A stretch of DNA of 7,428 nt, taken from assembly GCA_964491665.1 (NCBI GenBank), contig CAZBII010000209.1:1-7428 (forward strand), given 5' to 3'. Below the pieces are notes generated by a model. It was not told the DNA's origin, did not search any database, and saw only the letters and a list, made by a program, of their open reading frames with translations. A program made the translations under genes and the position numbers. Shown one piece after another: positions 5,156 through 7,428 of the stretch. The stretch's first letter is position 1. Each line of letters starts with the position of its first letter. The stretch comes from Ch67 sp964491665 (GTDB taxonomy: Bacteria; Pseudomonadota; Gammaproteobacteria; Pseudomonadales; Ketobacteraceae).

Positions 5156-6652
5156 ATGCAGACAGGCAAACCGTTTTCCCGATGGCACATCAGACCGGGT
5201 CTGCCCCGGCTTGCGTGCCTGCTGTTTCTGGTTCTGGCGCTGCCGCTGGCAGGGTGCAGCAAGCTGGCAGAAAACACGACCGTCCTGCTGGGCACGCTGT
5301 TCAGCCTGAAGTCGGTGGGCTATCAGAGCCGTGAATATTTCATCGACGGCACTGCTGTCAGCTACCTGCCGGAGGGCGATCTGACCAGCGACGGACAATG
5401 GACAGCGCACGAAAATGAACAGGCGGATTTCACCACCCGGATCGTGGTTTACCGCCCGCTCGATCCGGCGGATTTCAATGGCACCGTCGTGGTGGAATGG
5501 ATCAATGTGTCCGGCAATACCGATGCGCCAGCGGAGTGGAATTTTGCCCACACGGAATTTATTCGCGAGGGTTATGCCTGGGTGGGCATCAGCGCGCAGC
5601 GCAAAGGCATCGATAATGTGGGCGAGGTCGGTCTGCTGGATGGCGTTCTCAATGCCTCGCTGAAAAAACTGAATCCGGCGCGCTACAACAGGCTGAATCA
5701 TCCCGGCGACAGCTTTTCCTACAGCATCTATCACCAGATCGCGCAAAAGATCCGGCATCCGGACGCGCAGGATTTTCTCGAAGGGTTGCCGGTGGAAAGA
5801 ATGATCGGCGCAGGCGATTCCCAGTCGGCAGCGCGCCTGATCACCTACATCAACCTGCTGGGTAAAACGGACGGCGTTTTTGACGGCTTCTTTGTGCACA
5901 GCCGTTTTGGCTCCAGCGCGCCGGTTTCGGAATATCCCCAGCCGCTGTCGGCGCCACCGGCCGTGGTCAGAATACGCGAGGATCTGTACAAGCCCGTGAT
6001 GATGCTGCAGACGGAGACCGATCTGTTCGTCGAGTCATTCCTGCCGGGAACAGCCTACGAAAACCGTCAGTCCGACTCCGAATACTTCCGTCTGTGGGAG
6101 GTGGCCGGCACCGCCCATGCCGGTGCCTATACGATTCAGGGGCTGTTCGACAGCGGCCGTTCTTCCCGTTATGCCGGTCTGCTTTCGCAGTCCTATGCCG
6201 TGCCGCTTCTCATGCCGTGCGATGTGCCGGTCAATGCCAATCCCGCTCATCACTTTACGCTGAATGCGGCCTATCACGCGCTGGATCTGTGGCTGCGGGA
6301 TGGTGTTGCCCCCGCCAGGGCGGACCGTCTGGAAGTGGAGGGAATGCCATTGCGGATAGCGGTGGATGAATTCGGCAATGCGCGCGGTGGCATCCGCTCG
6401 CCCTATGTCGACGCGCCGCTGGCCCGCTTCGGCGGCATTGGCACTGGCAGCATCATGTGCATGATTTTTGGCACCATGGAAAAATTCAGCAAGCAGCAGC
6501 TGACTGACATCTACCCTTCCCGCGAGCACTATCTGGCGCGCGTCAGGCAGTCTCTTGACCGGGCCCTGCAACAGCGGTTCCTGCTGCCGGAAGACACCGA
6601 TAAAATCTGGAACGCATCGCAGGCAATGGCGCAGGAGATTTCCGGGGAATAA
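5156..6652 (+). CDS. Alpha/beta-hydrolase-domain lipoprotein (Abhydrolase_10-like)
   Basis: The 498-aa product begins with a lipoprotein signal peptide: basic residues R9, R13 and R18, a hydrophobic core (21-32) and the lipobox LAGC with the lipidated Cys at 34. Ser at +2 predicts outer-membrane sorting. The rest resembles the Abhydrolase_10 alpha/beta-hydrolase family, including FNGTVVVEWINVSGNTD (107-123) and the following YAWVGISAQRKGID (140-153). A plausible catalytic triad in the correct order is Ser222 in GAGDSQS, Asp289 in QTETDL, and His321 in AGTAHAG. It is likely an esterase-like enzyme facing the periplasm or cell surface; the substrate is unknown. The start is supported by GAAGAG (5143-5148), seven bases before the ATG, and by the signal peptide. 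It follows an AraC-type regulator gene and has paired direct repeats and a weak promoter upstream, suggesting regulated expression. A strong bidirectional terminator follows the stop directly. Confidence 0.88.
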   Translation: MQTGKPFSRWHIRPGLPRLACLLFLVLALPLAGCSKLAENTTVLLGTLFSLKSVGYQSREYFIDGTAVSYLPEGDLTSDGQWTAHENEQADFTTRIVVYRPLDPADFNGTVVVEWINVSGNTDAPAEWNFAHTEFIREGYAWVGISAQRKGIDNVGEVGLLDGVLNASLKKLNPARYNRLNHPGDSFSYSIYHQIAQKIRHPDAQDFLEGLPVERMIGAGDSQSAARLITYINLLGKTDGVFDGFFVHSRFGSSAPVSEYPQPLSAPPAVVRIREDLYKPVMMLQTETDLFVESFLPGTAYENRQSDSEYFRLWEVAGTAHAGAYTIQGLFDSGRSSRYAGLLSQSYAVPLLMPCDVPVNANPAHHFTLNAAYHALDLWLRDGVAPARADRLEVEGMPLRIAVDEFGNARGGIRSPYVDAPLARFGGIGTGSIMCMIFGTMEKFSKQQLTDIYPSREHYLARVRQSLDRALQQRFLLPEDTDKIWNASQAMAQEISGE

Positions 6653-6689
6653 AAAAAGCGCGGAAGCCAGCAGGCCTCCGCGCTTTTTT
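6652..6689. terminator. Bidirectional intrinsic terminator
   Basis: Bases 6652-6668 pair with 6673-6689 around a 4-base loop (AGCA). The stem starts with A6/T6, continues through GCGCGGA/TCCGCGC, has one A-C mismatch (6665/6676) and closes with GCC/GGC. T-runs flank both sides (6684-6689 on the + strand; the complement of 6651-6657 on the - strand). It serves the convergent hydrolase gene and minE. In the minE transcript the mismatch becomes a U-G wobble, so the stem is then unbroken. Confidence 0.93.
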
Positions 6690-6715
6690 GTTGTTCCGGA
6701 TGAGTGCTGTAAAAC

Positions 6716-6970
6716 TTACGACGCTTCCGGCAGTGTGATGTTCAGTTCCAGCACGGAATGCTCGTCGCTCTTGTCCAGCGACACCTGCACCATGTCGTCA
6801 CTGATGGGAATGTACTTGCGGATCACCGCCACCAGATCACGCTGCAGGTCGGGCAGGTAGTCCGGGCCGGTGCGCTTGGTGCGCTCGTGCGACACGATGA
6901 TCTGCAGGCGTTCTTTCGCCACGCTGGCAGTGCTTTTCTTGCGGGCCTTGAAATAGTCGATCAGACTCAT
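6716..6970 (-). CDS. minE: Cell division topological specificity factor MinE
   Basis: The 84-aa product has the usual MinE length and sequence. The N-terminal membrane-targeting and anti-MinCD region includes MSLIDYFKARKKSTASVAKE (1-20) and RLQIIVSHER (21-30). The C-terminal topological specificity domain (about 32-84) includes YLPDLQRDLVAVIRKYI. MinE stimulates the MinD ATPase and drives the pole-to-pole oscillation that keeps the MinC inhibitor away from midcell. The gene starts three bases after the minD stop, and its ribosome site GGAGGG (complement of 6980-6985) lies within the end of minD, so the two are translationally linked. Transcription ends at the shared terminator at 6652-6689. 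Nothing unusual is seen. Confidence 0.98.
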   Translation of the reverse strand: MSLIDYFKARKKSTASVAKERLQIIVSHERTKRTGPDYLPDLQRDLVAVIRKYIPISDDMVQVSLDKSDEHSVLELNITLPEAS

Positions 6971-6973
6971 GGC

Positions 6974-7428
6974 TTAGCGCCCTCCAAACATCCGCGACAG
7001 GATTCCCTTTTTGCTGGCGGTGAGGAACCGGTGTTCAACGTTCTCGCCCAGCAGACGGCGCACGGCATCCTTGTAGGCCTGACCGGCATCGCTTTCCTCG
7101 TCCAGAATCACCGGGTTGCCCTGGTTGGACGCCGACAGCACGGCCTTGGACTCGGGAATCACGCCCAGCAGCGGAATCGACAGGATGTCCTCCACGTCCT
7201 TCACGCTCAGCATCTCGCCTTTTTCCACGCGCTCGGGGCTGTAGCGGGTCAGCAGCAGGTGCTCTTTCACGGACTCGCCTTTTTCTGCTTTCAGCGTCTT
7301 GCTCTGCAGGATGCCGAGGATGCGGTCAGAGTCGCGCACCGACGACACTTCCGGGTTGGTCACCACCACCGCGCGGTCGGTAAAATACATTGCCATCATC
7401 GCGCCTTTCTCGATGCCCGCCGGCGAAT
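6974..7428 (-). CDS. minD: Septum site-determining ATPase MinD, C-terminal part (N-terminus outside window)
   Basis: The frame runs off the right edge of the window. 150 residues are visible, starting at SPAGIEKGAMMAMYF, which matches the region near residue 121 of E. coli MinD (SPAGIETGALMALYF). Full MinD is about 270 aa, so roughly the first 120 residues, including the Walker A motif, lie beyond the window. Visible family segments are NPEVSSVRDSDRILGIL, KEHLLLTRYSPERV, and LLGVIPES with ASNQGNPVILD. The C-terminus, KKGILSRMFGG, is the amphipathic membrane-targeting helix. MinD is the ParA-type ATPase that recruits MinC and is displaced by MinE. An ATG at 7399 is internal and not the true start. 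minC would be expected further to the right. Confidence 0.98.
   Translation of the reverse strand, partial: SPAGIEKGAMMAMYFTDRAVVVTNPEVSSVRDSDRILGILQSKTLKAEKGESVKEHLLLTRYSPERVEKGEMLSVKDVEDILSIPLLGVIPESKAVLSASNQGNPVILDEESDAGQAYKDAVRRLLGENVEHRFLTASKKGILSRMFGGR

Noticed and set aside
5063..5899. 278-codon minus-strand frame opposite the lipoprotein gene
   Set aside because: It runs against the signal peptide and hydrolase coding sequence and shows no domain of its own.

Overview
The window looks like chromosomal DNA from a fairly GC-rich gammaproteobacterium. The strongest clue is the convergent minD-minE pair at the right end, whose products closely resemble the Escherichia coli proteins. The overall style (OruR-like AraC regulators, lipoprotein hydrolase) would fit a marine oil-degrader such as Alcanivorax or Marinobacter, but that is an impression and not a proven assignment. 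There are no tRNAs, rRNAs, insertion sequences or CRISPR arrays.

Left part (2-1979, + strand): the 3' part of an AraC-family regulator with an Arabinose_bd-type sensor domain is followed after 31 bp by a 341-aa helical protein that I do not recognise. The pair looks like an operon, and a strong hairpin without a U-tract lies just downstream.

Centre (2019-4996): a small ArsR-family repressor on the - strand is divergent from a gene for a eukaryotic-type glutathione synthetase (ATP-grasp, EC 6.3.2.3 family). An AraC-family regulator follows 19 bp downstream of the synthetase gene. The divergent intergenic region holds two copies of the same inverted repeat (TATTTC, 10 bp, GAAATA). One covers the predicted arsR -10 and start, the other covers the predicted start site of the synthetase transcript. 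This reads as a metalloid- or thiol-responsive switch controlling glutathione synthesis.

Right part (4997-6690): an outer-membrane-type lipoprotein of the alpha/beta-hydrolase fold (Abhydrolase_10-like) is preceded by two 12-bp direct repeats exactly 21 bp apart. This is the geometry expected of AraC-family binding sites, and it lies just after the araC-type gene. A near-perfect bidirectional terminator separates the hydrolase gene from minE.

Right end (6716-7428, - strand): minE and the C-terminal part of minD, the division-site placement genes.

The most interesting hypothesis is a small cascade: ArsR controls a eukaryotic-type glutathione synthetase plus a co-transcribed AraC regulator, which in turn controls a surface lipoprotein hydrolase. 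The operators, repeats and gene order are visible in the sequence. The regulatory links are inferred.
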